64,000 nucleotides of DNA from the NCBI RefSeq assembly GCF_003337305.1, contig NZ_QPJO01000005.1, positions 62,001-126,000 on the forward strand, given 5' to 3'. The stretch is from Winogradskyella arenosi. GTDB taxonomy: Bacteria; Bacteroidota; Bacteroidia; Flavobacteriales; Flavobacteriaceae. The translations under genes were made by a program, and so were the position numbers. Position 1 is the first letter of the stretch. Every line of letters begins with the position of its first letter. Positions 16,548 through 25,331 of the stretch are shown here, piece by piece. The notes under the pieces are model-generated. The model worked only from the letters and a program-made list of their open reading frames with translations. It had not been told where the DNA came from and ran no database searches.

Positions 16548-17636
16548 ATGAAAGAAAGACGAAAACTTAGAATAAACGGTCACTCCCACCTTCTTCCCTA
16601 TCCTGAGGAAATCCCTCAGTTTATGAAAGAGAAAGAAATCTTTTGGGTCGATAAAGATCGTAAGTTTATGCTTCAGAAAGATTGGAACCGCCCAATTACC
16701 GATTCTAGTTTCTTTTTAAATGAGAAATTAGCTTGGATGGAACGTTTTAACATAGATCATGCCGTGGTTTTAAACCTCTCACAGCTTTACGGCAACGGTC
16801 TTCGTGTAGAAGAAATGAAGCAGGCCCTACGTTTTCAAAATGATTTTAATGCGAAAATTCAACGTGAGAACCCGAGTAAATTCACCTGTGGATTTGTGGT
16901 ACATCCCGGCTTTGTACGAGGTGCTTGTTGGGAAATTGAACGTTGCGTAGAAGAACACGGTATGCAATTGCTTTGTTTGCCTACCCATTATATGGATACC
17001 ATAGGTACTTGGCGCTGTATTTTCGATGAGGAAAATGAACCTATTTTTGAATTGGCCAATAAGTATAATCTCGCTGTTGAAATTCATCCTTATGACGGAG
17101 AAAAATTTATTAAGCTTGAAAATACCTCATGGCGATTCCACCTTATATGGATGTTAGCCCAATGTGCTGATGCTTATCATTTCTTAACCTTAAACGGCTA
17201 TCAAGACAAATACCCTAATATGAGAACTTGTTTTGCGCATGGTGGACAATTAGCGCAAATTAACTTAGGGAGGCGTATTCAAGGATTTGACGGACGCCCA
17301 GATTTATTTGAAGGTAAAAGTCATCCTAGAAAAGCCGTAGGACACAAAAACATATTCTTTGACACTTTGGTTCACGATACCGGAGGCTTGGAGTTACTTT
17401 TGAAAAACCAAGGCTCTAAACAAGTTATTATGGGCTTAGATGACCCTTACCCACTAGGTGAAATGGAAAGTGAACAACAATCATCTTACCCTGGTAAAAT
17501 TATCGATTTGGCTATGGAGCGCAATATTGTAACCGAAACTGAGCGTGATGCGATTTGGGAAGATAACGTGATTCAATGGCTTTGCGGTGATGATGAAGCT
17601 GCAAAAGAAAAGCTACTTTCTCGTATTATGTCCTAA
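16548..17636 (+). CDS. nbaD: 2-amino-3-carboxymuconate-6-semialdehyde decarboxylase (amidohydrolase family)
   Basis: Zinc-dependent decarboxylase that turns ACMS into 2-aminomuconate semialdehyde, diverting the pathway from quinolinate and NAD. 362 residues. Metal-site elements: H12 and H14 (NGHSH), the His of VEIHPYD, the His of FAHGGQ, and the Asp of MGLDDPYP. The sequence lies in the ACMSD branch of Amidohydro_2, with the typical LNLSQLYGN and CFAHGGQL patterns. Located 93 bases after the dioxygenase whose product it uses. Last clear member of the pathway in this window. Confidence 0.94.
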   Translation: MKERRKLRINGHSHLLPYPEEIPQFMKEKEIFWVDKDRKFMLQKDWNRPITDSSFFLNEKLAWMERFNIDHAVVLNLSQLYGNGLRVEEMKQALRFQNDFNAKIQRENPSKFTCGFVVHPGFVRGACWEIERCVEEHGMQLLCLPTHYMDTIGTWRCIFDEENEPIFELANKYNLAVEIHPYDGEKFIKLENTSWRFHLIWMLAQCADAYHFLTLNGYQDKYPNMRTCFAHGGQLAQINLGRRIQGFDGRPDLFEGKSHPRKAVGHKNIFFDTLVHDTGGLELLLKNQGSKQVIMGLDDPYPLGEMESEQQSSYPGKIIDLAMERNIVTETERDAIWEDNVIQWLCGDDEAAKEKLLSRIMS

Positions 17637-17715
17637 AGTTATCTCAACCGTTTATTAACTTTGCGTTTTGGATTAATTAATCCACATATCTCATCTGTTT
17701 ATTTAAATCCATGCC

Positions 17716-18357
17716 ATGTATTTTTTACCTGAAGCCTTAGATCAGTACGTCGTTGCACACTCGGAGCAAGAGCCTGCATTATTACAGCAACTTACACGAG
17801 AAACGTATCAAAAAATATTACAACCCATTATGCTTAGCGGCCCTTATCAAGGACGTGTCTTAAGCATGGTGGCTAAACTAATAAGGCCAGAACGTATTTT
17901 AGAATTGGGCACCTTTACAGGCTATGCTACCTTATGTTTAGCAGAAGGCTTACCATCTTCAGGAATCTTACACACTATTGACGTTAATGAAGAATTGGTC
18001 GACTTTCAACGTAAATACTTCGATCGCTCCGCATACGGTTCACAAATTATTCAGCATACCGGAAGTGCTATAGATATTATTCCGACCCTAAAAGAAACTT
18101 TCGACTTGGTATTTATTGATGCTGACAAACCGAATTACAGTAATTATTTTCACTTAATTATTGATAAATTAAATCCTGGTGGAATCATTTTATCCGACAA
18201 TGTATTATGGCACGGAAAAGTGGTAGAACCTGTAGGTAAAAAAGACATCTCTACCCAGGCTATTTTGGACTATAACACGCTCTTAAAATCAGATCCCCGA
18301 GTTGAAACCGTAGTCCTACCCATTAGGGATGGCTTAACTATTAGTAGAAAATTATAA
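17716..18357 (+). CDS. O-methyltransferase, COMT/CCoAOMT-like
   Basis: 213 residues of the Methyltransf_3 family. SAM motif I is LELGTFTGYATLCLA (about 73-87). LVFIDADKPNY holds the metal-binding Asp pair, and LSDNVLWHGKV the second metal ligand region, as in catechol O-methyltransferases. Proteins of this family methylate catechols and related phenols; in bacteria the substrate is rarely known. It follows the kynurenine cluster by 79 bases, so methylation of 3-hydroxyanthranilate-like phenols is conceivable but unproven. Six bases separate it from the HipA-like gene. Confidence 0.9.
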   Translation: MYFLPEALDQYVVAHSEQEPALLQQLTRETYQKILQPIMLSGPYQGRVLSMVAKLIRPERILELGTFTGYATLCLAEGLPSSGILHTIDVNEELVDFQRKYFDRSAYGSQIIQHTGSAIDIIPTLKETFDLVFIDADKPNYSNYFHLIIDKLNPGGIILSDNVLWHGKVVEPVGKKDISTQAILDYNTLLKSDPRVETVVLPIRDGLTISRKL

Positions 18358-18363
18358 GCGCTT

Positions 18364-19143
18364 ATGTCTCATATTGAAATAAGAACTGTAGAGGTTGTAA
18401 AGTACATTACCCCTTTAAGAGAAGGTGGCTCATTACCTGCCATTGTAGAAGCTAGTGATGGGTTTCTCTATGTGTTGAAGTTTAGAGGCGCCGGACAAGG
18501 TAAAAAGGCCCTAATCTCTGAATTTATGGGCGGGGAATTAGCACGTGCTATTGGTTTAAAAGTTCCTGAATTGGTATTTATGCATTTAGACGATTCGTTT
18601 AGTAAAACTGAACCGGATGAAGAAATTCAAGATCTACTAAAATTTAGCGTTGGCCTTAATCTTGGCTTACACTATCTAAGCAGCGCCATTACCTATGACC
18701 CTTTAGTATCAGAAGCCGATGCTTTAACCTCTTCTAAAATTGTACTTTTAGACAGTATTATAAGTAATATAGACCGAACAGTAAAAAACACCAACCTCTT
18801 AAATTGGCATAAAGAATTGTGGGTTATAGACCACGGGGCTAGTTTTTATTTTCATCATAATTGGCCTATTTGGGAGCAACATCTTAACCGCAGCTTTCCG
18901 CTTATAAAAGACCATGTGTTATTAGAGCGTGCCACTAAATTAACCGAAGCTTCAGAAGGAATTATCGGGGCATTGACACCAGAAGTTATTGAAGATATTG
19001 TTTCAAAAATCCCGGAAGATTGGCTGCATAACGAATCGGACACCATGCGTCCAGAGTCCATAAAAGCAGCCTATATAACCTACCTGAATTCTCGACTTTC
19101 TAAAATAGATGTATTAGTTAAAGAAGCCAATGATGCCAGATAA
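18364..19143 (+). CDS. HipA-like kinase-fold protein (HipA_2 type)
   Basis: 259 residues with a compact kinase-like pattern reminiscent of HipA. K39 in YVLKFRG matches the ATP lysine, D137-R-T..N142-x-N144 the catalytic loop, and WVIDHGASF with D156 the Mg-binding DFG equivalent. It lacks the N-terminal HipA_1 domain and is shorter than HipA toxins (about 440). There is no HipB-like helix-turn-helix gene nearby. Instead the DUF3037 gene overlaps its 3' end by 14 bases. I recall this pairing in many genomes, including within Bacteroidota. Phosphorylation target and whether it is a toxin are unknown. Confidence 0.82.
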   Translation: MSHIEIRTVEVVKYITPLREGGSLPAIVEASDGFLYVLKFRGAGQGKKALISEFMGGELARAIGLKVPELVFMHLDDSFSKTEPDEEIQDLLKFSVGLNLGLHYLSSAITYDPLVSEADALTSSKIVLLDSIISNIDRTVKNTNLLNWHKELWVIDHGASFYFHHNWPIWEQHLNRSFPLIKDHVLLERATKLTEASEGIIGALTPEVIEDIVSKIPEDWLHNESDTMRPESIKAAYITYLNSRLSKIDVLVKEANDAR

Positions 19144-19522
19144 AGTGACTTTTGAATACGCAATTATTAGATTTGTACCTCGTGTAGAACGCGAAGAATT
19201 TTTTAATGTTGGTGTGATCTTATTCTCCAAACGCAAGAAATTTTTAGCTGTTAAATTTCATGTAGACCATCATAAACTAAAAGCCTTTCCTGATGCTTTA
19301 GATTTAGAAACGGTCAATGCTTATTTACAAGCATGGGATAGCATCGCAAAAGGCGATTCAACCTCAGGAAAAATTGGTGAATTTGAAATGTCGGACCGGT
19401 TTAGATGGTTAGCGGCTTCTAGAAGTACAGTGATTCAAAGTTCTAAAACGCATTCCGGATTAACAGACAATCCTGAAGAAACTCTACAATGCATCTTTGA
19501 ACAACAGGTGTTACATCCGTAG
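19130..19522 (+). CDS. DUF3037 protein, partner of the HipA-like kinase
   Basis: 130 residues. The pattern FEYAIIRFVPRVEREEFFNVGVILF at the N-terminus is characteristic of DUF3037. The ATG at 19130 lies within the kinase gene, giving a 14-base overlap and hence translational coupling. No transmembrane or DNA-binding segments are seen. The obligate-looking pairing suggests substrate, regulator or antitoxin-like partnership with the kinase, but nothing in the sequence shows which. Followed by a strong terminator. Confidence 0.85.
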   Translation: MMPDKVTFEYAIIRFVPRVEREEFFNVGVILFSKRKKFLAVKFHVDHHKLKAFPDALDLETVNAYLQAWDSIAKGDSTSGKIGEFEMSDRFRWLAASRSTVIQSSKTHSGLTDNPEETLQCIFEQQVLHP

Positions 19523-19533
19523 TATTAAGCCAT

Positions 19534-19575
19534 AAAAAAAGCAAGGTTCAACATAATGAACCTTGCTTTTTTTTT
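19534..19575. terminator. Bidirectional terminator between DUF3037 and the subtilase gene
   Basis: A 12-bp perfect stem AAGCAAGGTTCA (19539-19550) with TGAACCTTGCTT (19557-19568), flanked by A7 and T9 tracts, between two converging genes. Confidence 0.92.
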
Positions 19576-19595
19576 AGCTTGAAATTTTACTGTAT

Positions 19596-21098
19596 TTACT
19601 GCACTGCTTGTAAAGCATCAATATTTCCATACCCAAAACTGCTGTTCTTATTAGGGTAAAATTCTGAAGACTGCTTTAAACGATTTATAATTTGGCTTCT
19701 AGTCCAAGTTGGATATTTAGACCAGATTAATGCCGAAATCCCTGCTGTGGTTGCCGTTGCCACAGACGATCCGCCTGTATAACGACGTTCGCCATTATAA
19801 AAACTTAAAACAGGAGGCGCTTTACTGGTATTATTATCACCTTCCATAATAATGGTAAAGTCAATTTTACTTCCGCTATGGCAGGTTTCACAACGCTCAT
19901 AACTGCTTCCGTCATTAACTCCTGTAACAGCTATGGTTTCGCTCATGGTAGCCGGAAAAATAACGCCATACCCATTGGTAAAGCTTGTAGAGGTTCCGCC
20001 TGCAGCAAAGATTAGCTTTCCTTTACTGTAAGCGTATTTTACAGCATCTTCTATATTGCTTATCGACCAAACATACCCAATAGACATCGAAATAATTTTA
20101 ACGTCGTTACGATTCCCTAATTGCGTTAAAGCATCAGACACGCCCTTGCGCTCATGATAATCATTTAACAACACATCTTCTGTGGCTCTATACGCCACTA
20201 AATTGGCATTATAAGCCACACCCACTGGCATGCCGTTATCGTTTCTTGGTGCTGCCATGGTAGATCCCATTGCAGTTCCATGTCCGCATTTATCATGAAC
20301 GCCATCATAATTGCTAGACCACCACCAATTAGAGTCTATAAAAGTCCCATACTTCTCTACAGATCGTCCAGAAGAATAGCCGTCGTTAAACCCTACAGTA
20401 TTTAATAAGTTTTGAGATTTTGAAACGCCTGTATCAATTAAACCAATGGTAATACCAGCTCCTGTAGATTCGGTCCAAGCTTGTTGTATATTATGCTCAT
20501 TAAAATGCCAAGACACTTGAGCATTGTTGGGTGAAACCGTGTCATAATGCGCCGGATTAATAGAAGCTCCAGCCGTATCGCATCCCGAACTGGATTTTTG
20601 AACGACCTCAGCCGTATATTGGTTATAGCCATTAGGTTCTAAGTACCTCACATCCGTACTTTCTCTTAAGGCCATAATGGTTTCTATTTTGGTAACCTCC
20701 GCATCAAAAACGGTTAAGACTTGATCTTCTCGAATCTTAAAATCCGCTTTACTTACGGCTTCTTCATTTCTAATCGTGTTGATGAGTTCGTTCTTTTTTC
20801 TGATGAGTTCGGCATCTGGCTTTTCAGAAAAACTTTGTCCTTCGTTACCATAGCCAACGGTTAAAACATATTGTCCGTGGGTTAAGGCACTCCAAAGGAA
20901 ATGGGCGTCCACATCATTCCAATTAAAGTCTCCTGTACTTTCAATGTGCTCACTAATGTGTGCATTAATCGCTTCAACAGTAAGGGGTTCTTCAGGAAAT
21001 TGTAATGTAGCGTCTGACGACTCTGTTAGGGTCTCTTTAGAACAAGACCACACTGAAATGGCAAGGATAAATGTCAGGATAACGTAAATTCTTTTCAT
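19596..21098 (-). CDS. S8 (subtilisin-like) serine protease, lipoprotein
   Basis: 500 residues. The signal peptide ends with lipobox VWSC (Cys19). A pro-region (about 40-160) precedes the catalytic domain with D222 (IDTG), H273 (CGHGTAMGS) and S445 (GGSSVATAT). The oxyanion-hole Asn expected in AAGN is Gly368 (FAAGGTS), so transition-state stabilisation may be altered. Cys403 and Cys406 form a CETC pair. No C-terminal type IX sorting domain follows the catalytic domain; the protein ends right after it. Probably a membrane-anchored periplasmic or surface peptidase. Monocistronic. Confidence 0.93.
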   Translation of the reverse strand: MKRIYVILTFILAISVWSCSKETLTESSDATLQFPEEPLTVEAINAHISEHIESTGDFNWNDVDAHFLWSALTHGQYVLTVGYGNEGQSFSEKPDAELIRKKNELINTIRNEEAVSKADFKIREDQVLTVFDAEVTKIETIMALRESTDVRYLEPNGYNQYTAEVVQKSSSGCDTAGASINPAHYDTVSPNNAQVSWHFNEHNIQQAWTESTGAGITIGLIDTGVSKSQNLLNTVGFNDGYSSGRSVEKYGTFIDSNWWWSSNYDGVHDKCGHGTAMGSTMAAPRNDNGMPVGVAYNANLVAYRATEDVLLNDYHERKGVSDALTQLGNRNDVKIISMSIGYVWSISNIEDAVKYAYSKGKLIFAAGGTSTSFTNGYGVIFPATMSETIAVTGVNDGSSYERCETCHSGSKIDFTIIMEGDNNTSKAPPVLSFYNGERRYTGGSSVATATTAGISALIWSKYPTWTRSQIINRLKQSSEFYPNKNSSFGYGNIDALQAVQ

Positions 21099-21213
21099 AT
21101 TACATATATTTAGATAATGAATTGATTCTAAATATATTAAATATAAACCTGAAATTTAAAGGCGAATTTAATTTTTCGACAAAAAACAGAAAGGTTTACT
21201 GAGAAATCAGCAA

Positions 21214-21504
21214 TTATTGATTGCGCTTAAGCGATCCTGTAAAATCTTCAAGATCATCTTTTACCTTATTTAATTCGTCTTTAACGCTTTTAGTAACGTC
21301 ATTATCAATAAGGCTATTGTCTTGAGCACTTTTTGTGACTTCGTGCTTAATGTCATTGGTAGCATCTTTAATTTGACGCATTGCCTGACCGAGTCCACGT
21401 GCGATTTCGGGAAGTTTGTCTGCACCAAATACCAATATAACTATAAATAGTATAAAGACGATTTCAGTACCTCCAATAAATAAAAATGTTTGTAGTTGTA
21501 TCAC
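21214..21504 (-). CDS. tatA: Twin-arginine translocase subunit TatA
   Basis: 96 residues: a short N-terminal segment, one transmembrane helix (about 13-28, EIVFILFIVILVFGADKLPE), then the amphipathic helix ARGLGQAMRQIKDATNDIK and an acidic tail, as in TatA/E. The FGADKLPE hinge is diagnostic. It forms the pore for folded proteins with TatC, which is not in this window. The start codon is GTG at 21504; no ATG is available. A -7-like box (TATATTTG) sits only 4 bases upstream on this strand, so the transcript may be leaderless. Confidence 0.92.
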   Translation of the reverse strand: MIQLQTFLFIGGTEIVFILFIVILVFGADKLPEIARGLGQAMRQIKDATNDIKHEVTKSAQDNSLIDNDVTKSVKDELNKVKDDLEDFTGSLKRNQ

Positions 21505-21508
21505 GTTG

Positions 21509-21516
21509 CAAATATA
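21509..21516 (-). promoter_or_regulatory. -7 promoter box abutting the tatA start
   Basis: Read on the minus strand the sequence is TATATTTG, matching TAnnTTTG, and ends 4 bases before the GTG start codon. A CAAA (TTTG on the minus strand) lies about 25 bases upstream, a little far for a -33 element. Confidence 0.4.
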
Positions 21517-21553
21517 AAGTGAGTTTGTGAATAATGCACCTCAAATAAAGAAA

Positions 21554-21594
21554 TAAAAAAGCCGACTTCAAAAAAAGTCGGCTTAAACTTATGT
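21554..21594 (-). terminator. Terminator of the M1 peptidase gene
   Basis: Minus-strand hairpin with stem AAGCCGACTT/AAGTCGGCTT (plus-strand arms about 21559-21568 and 21585-21594), followed on the minus strand by T6. It lies 9 bases beyond the M1 peptidase stop. Confidence 0.88.
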
Positions 21595-21602
21595 TATAAT
21601 AT

Positions 21603-23903
21603 TTAGTTTCTCACTTTTTGCTTAAACTTATCGAAGTCGCTTGATTTAACTTCTTTAGGCCAAGAATTATTAGAAGTGTCAACATCTGCAGTTTCTAAAT
21701 CAGGATCTACTACGATACTTACAATTTCTTTTTCACTGGCAATAGCTTTACTCACTTCTTGATCATTAAGTCTCCAAACTTGTGCTGGGTACGTTTCTCT
21801 AGACGTTGTTCCGTCTGCATAAGTATACTCAACAATTAAAGGCATTACTAACCCGCCTGGCTTTTCAAAAGTAACTTCGTAAAAGAATTTAGGCGTCGTT
21901 TTCATTTCCTTCTGTTGTGCCGGCGTAAAGTTATCCATAATGTATTCTTTTACAGTTGGCAAATCATCTATGCTTTCATTACGCTTCATTGATGCTTCGT
22001 AACCTTCTTCACCTTCAGCAATAAAATACACTAAACTTTTAGGGTCTATATTATTACGTTCAGCTATTTTCTTTCCATTTTCATTAGGAGTAGATGTTAC
22101 GGCAAATTTCTTCACTTCTTTAACACCAATATCAGTGTAATCTGTAGTATAGAACCATCCTCTCCAGAACCAATCTAAATCAACAGCAGAGGCATCTTCC
22201 ATAGTACGGAAAAAGTCTTCTGGTGTTGGGTGTTTAAACATCCATCGGTTAGCATACTCACTAAATGAATAATCAAAAAGCTCACGCCCCATGATGGTTT
22301 CTCTTAAAATATTTAAAGCTGTAGCTGGTTTACCATAAGCATTATTACCAAATTGGTAAGTATTTAAACCTTTAGTCATAATAGGAGCAATATAATCTTG
22401 CTTTCCTCCCATATATCTTACTATATTTTTAGCAGGTCCTCTTCTTGAAGGATATACTTTATCATTTTTAGATAATGCTGTAGGATACCATTCGCCAAAA
22501 TCTTGTTCTGCAACATATTGCGTAAAAGTGTTTAAACCTTCATCCATCCATGTCCACTGACGTTCATCACTATTTACAATCATTGGAAACCAATTGTGCC
22601 CCACTTCATGAATAATAACACTAATCATTCCGTATTTTACTCTATCTGAGTAACTACCATCTTTATCCGGACGACCATAATTCCAACAAATCATTGGATA
22701 TTCCATACCTTGCTGTCTAGCATGAACAGAAATTGCTTTATGGTAAGGATAATCAAAAGTCATTCTAGAATACGTTTTTAATGTACTCGCAACTGCTTTA
22801 GTAGACCATTGCTCCCATAAAGGGTTTCCTTCTTTTGAATATAAGGATACCGCCATTACATCTTTATCGCCTAATTTTACAGCCATCATATCCCATAAAA
22901 ACTTACGAGAGGTTGAAAAACCAAAATCACGCACCATTTTAGCAGATAATTTCCAAGTCTTTTTCTTTTTACTTTTAGACTTCTCTGCTTTCTCAGCTTC
23001 ATCTTGTGTTACTATCATTACAGGTTCATCATATGATTTCTTCGCTTTTTTATAACGTTTCATCATATCTTTAGTGAACACCTCTTCTCTATTGGTTAAA
23101 ACCCCTGTACCATCTAAAATATGATCTGCAGGCACAGTGATATTTACGTCAAAATTACCAAATGGTAACGCAAATTCATCACGCCCCCAAAATTGAGAAT
23201 TTTGCCATCCTTCTACATCATTATAAACAGCCATACGTGGATAAAACTGAGCTATAACGTATAAACGATTATCGTTTTCTTCAAAATACTCGTATCCCGA
23301 ACGTCCACCATCCTTTATATAATCATTAATGGTATACCACCATTTGATTTTGAATGAGAATTTATCTCCAGATTTCATTGGTTTTGGTAACTCTACACGC
23401 ATCATTGTACGGTTAATTGTATGCTCTAAATCGTTACCGTTAACGTCTTTTACGTGCTCTATATGAAAACCACCATCAAAAGATTCTTTTAAGTAAGATT
23501 TTACCACACTAGAAGAGATTGCAACAGGTCTTATCACAGAGTTATTAATCAATGGCGTTTTAGAATCTCCCGCACGCATATTCTGGTCTAACTGTACCCA
23601 AAGGTAATTTAGCTCGTCTGGTGAATTATTGGTATAAGTAATGGTTTCATCACCGTATAACTTTGCGTTATCATCATCGATTTCGATGTCCATTTGGTAA
23701 TCGGCTTGTTGCTGATAGTACCCTGGTCCTGGTGCTCCAGATCCTGTTCTAAATACATTTGGAGTCGAAAACTCGTCGTATAATTGCTTGAATTTGTTTT
23801 GGTTAGTATGCCCTTGCTGGCGTTCTGGTTTTACCTCATCTTGAGCATATGTGCTAAACGAGGTAAAAAGCATAGCGCATAAAACGTACTTAAGTAATTT
23901 CAT
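21603..23903 (-). CDS. M1 family zinc metallopeptidase, exported
   Basis: 766 residues. A signal peptide (about 1-20, ending TYAQ) directs it out of the cytoplasm. The gluzincin site is complete: H432-E433-x-x-H436, with the third zinc ligand E455 (WMDEGLNTF) 19 residues after H436. An N-terminal beta domain (60-300) and a C-terminal region with a basic Lys-rich stretch (about 300-316) surround it. The usual GxMEN exopeptidase motif appears only as MEYPMICW, so aminopeptidase specificity is uncertain. It is likely a periplasmic or surface peptidase feeding peptide uptake. The DUF6702-like gene lies 66 bases upstream on the same strand. Confidence 0.93.
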   Translation of the reverse strand: MKLLKYVLCAMLFTSFSTYAQDEVKPERQQGHTNQNKFKQLYDEFSTPNVFRTGSGAPGPGYYQQQADYQMDIEIDDDNAKLYGDETITYTNNSPDELNYLWVQLDQNMRAGDSKTPLINNSVIRPVAISSSVVKSYLKESFDGGFHIEHVKDVNGNDLEHTINRTMMRVELPKPMKSGDKFSFKIKWWYTINDYIKDGGRSGYEYFEENDNRLYVIAQFYPRMAVYNDVEGWQNSQFWGRDEFALPFGNFDVNITVPADHILDGTGVLTNREEVFTKDMMKRYKKAKKSYDEPVMIVTQDEAEKAEKSKSKKKKTWKLSAKMVRDFGFSTSRKFLWDMMAVKLGDKDVMAVSLYSKEGNPLWEQWSTKAVASTLKTYSRMTFDYPYHKAISVHARQQGMEYPMICWNYGRPDKDGSYSDRVKYGMISVIIHEVGHNWFPMIVNSDERQWTWMDEGLNTFTQYVAEQDFGEWYPTALSKNDKVYPSRRGPAKNIVRYMGGKQDYIAPIMTKGLNTYQFGNNAYGKPATALNILRETIMGRELFDYSFSEYANRWMFKHPTPEDFFRTMEDASAVDLDWFWRGWFYTTDYTDIGVKEVKKFAVTSTPNENGKKIAERNNIDPKSLVYFIAEGEEGYEASMKRNESIDDLPTVKEYIMDNFTPAQQKEMKTTPKFFYEVTFEKPGGLVMPLIVEYTYADGTTSRETYPAQVWRLNDQEVSKAIASEKEIVSIVVDPDLETADVDTSNNSWPKEVKSSDFDKFKQKVRN

Positions 23904-23969
23904 AGTTATTGTTAGTGTTATTAAAAAGTGATGCCTAAAGTAATAATTTATGGCGGTTTTGGTAGTGTT

Positions 23970-24476
23970 TTACTTAAAGTTTAACATGCAGGTATCCTTC
24001 TCTGGAACGAGTAGGAAGCTTTTATTTTGGTTTAAAAGTTTTAACCGAACAATATTTTCTTGGTCTTCAAAGACATCAAAAAGAACTTGATTAGTAACTT
24101 CTATAGATTGTATAGCGGGTAAATTTTCAATTTCTAAATAACAATAGGTAATGCCTTCTTTATATTCTTTTCCTAAGAAATTAAATTTGATTTCAGCTCC
24201 ATTAACCTTCAGCCTTAATTTATCGGTTAAATAACGCTCCATATATACCGCTACCAATTCAGATTCATCTTCTGAGGTTAAAGTAAGACTGTCATCATAA
24301 CGTTTCCGAATTAAGGTTTCGAAATCGTCGGTATAAATTTGAGTGATTATTTGAAGTGATTGCTCCTTCTGAACATACTCTACTTCGGTAACACTCACAT
24401 AATATTCATGCTCTGCCTCATTAGACATCAAAAATGGCAAAATGAGAAATGCGATTAAAACGGGGATGGATTTCAT
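23970..24476 (-). CDS. DUF6702-like exported protein
   Basis: 168 residues with an N-terminal hydrophobic signal (SIPVLIAFLILPFLMS) and a mature start HEYYVSVTEVEY. That is the pattern of the Bacteroidota family DUF6702, which frequently lies next to an M1 peptidase and a CarboxypepD_reg protein, exactly as here. It is predicted all-beta and periplasmic, with a Cys near the C-terminus. Function unknown. The name of the family is recalled, not checked. Confidence 0.78.
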   Translation of the reverse strand: MKSIPVLIAFLILPFLMSNEAEHEYYVSVTEVEYVQKEQSLQIITQIYTDDFETLIRKRYDDSLTLTSEDESELVAVYMERYLTDKLRLKVNGAEIKFNFLGKEYKEGITYCYLEIENLPAIQSIEVTNQVLFDVFEDQENIVRLKLLNQNKSFLLVPEKDTCMLNFK

Positions 24477-24518
24477 TTTTATTTAAGGGAATTCAAAAGT
24501 TTACAAGTGTGCTCAAAA

Positions 24519-25331
24519 TTACTCTTTATTAAATGATTTTCTATGCCCTTGGTAGACTTTAAGCTTTTCTTGTAAAAACTCGATTAAGACAATGTCATTA
24601 TTTTCTTGACAAAGCTCTAGAAAGCGTTCATCTTCTTGGCAAAAAAGAAAATACTCTGTACGCAGGTTCTCAGCGAGGTCTACATTTTCAAAAAGGAAAG
24701 TTTCATAATCGCGCTTTAAGCGATTGATACAGCCCTCTCGTTTATCTAATTCTACAATAGCTTTTAATTTTTTGGTACGCCCACTAATGCTATTTAGTAA
24801 TTTATGGAGGTTTACACTTGGTCCTAAACCATTGGTACCTCCTAATAGACTTACCATTGCGCCGGCATCAGCATCATAAAGTTTACGCTCATTTTGGGTT
24901 AACGGTTTTCCTGTATACCCTGGAATTCCTAAATCGTAAAAATTCACTTCAGGCTTTAGGTTTAAGTTTTCAATATCAGAGGTCAAACTTCCTGTAAAAA
25001 TTTTGCCCACAACAACCTCATCAAGTTCACTTACATTTTTTTCCATGAATACCTCAAATTGTCCAAGCGCTACCATAGAAGCGGTAATTATCACTTCTTG
25101 TTTTTTATATTGAACCCCAGAAATAATTAAGGTATCTGACGCTTTCGCAGGGATTATAAAATGCCCATCGTCTTGAGAAATGGTGTATTCTGCTGCGGTT
25201 TTATTTTGAATATGTAAACCTTCAAGCTCTGCTTCTGCCACAAGTTGCCCCTTGAGATCAACCCGCTGTGCATGGCCCCAAACAAAACTGAGAAAAGCAA
25301 TACCAAAAAGAAATCGTTTAATCTTTTGCAC
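24519..25331 (-). CDS. CarboxypepD_reg-like (peptidase-associated) domain protein 1
   Basis: 270 residues. A signal peptide ends near GHAQ. The segment VDLKGQLVAEAELEGLHIQN...DGHFIIPAKASDTLIISG is a carboxypeptidase D regulatory-like beta sandwich, the module found at the N-terminus of SusC/TonB receptors, but no barrel follows. A helical Lys/Glu-rich C-terminal half (130-270) contains the phrase LGGTNGLGPSVNLHKL. The start overlaps the end of the upstream paralogue by 14 bases, so both are one operon. It is secreted or periplasmic, with unknown role. Confidence 0.82.
   Translation of the reverse strand: MQKIKRFLFGIAFLSFVWGHAQRVDLKGQLVAEAELEGLHIQNKTAAEYTISQDDGHFIIPAKASDTLIISGVQYKKQEVIITASMVALGQFEVFMEKNVSELDEVVVGKIFTGSLTSDIENLNLKPEVNFYDLGIPGYTGKPLTQNERKLYDADAGAMVSLLGGTNGLGPSVNLHKLLNSISGRTKKLKAIVELDKREGCINRLKRDYETFLFENVDLAENLRTEYFLFCQEDERFLELCQENNDIVLIEFLQEKLKVYQGHRKSFNKE

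Noticed and set aside
18364..19143. Classical HipBA toxin-antitoxin system
   Set aside because: No HipB-type DNA-binding gene and no HipA_1 domain; only the kinase-like core is present, so a HipBA call is not justified.
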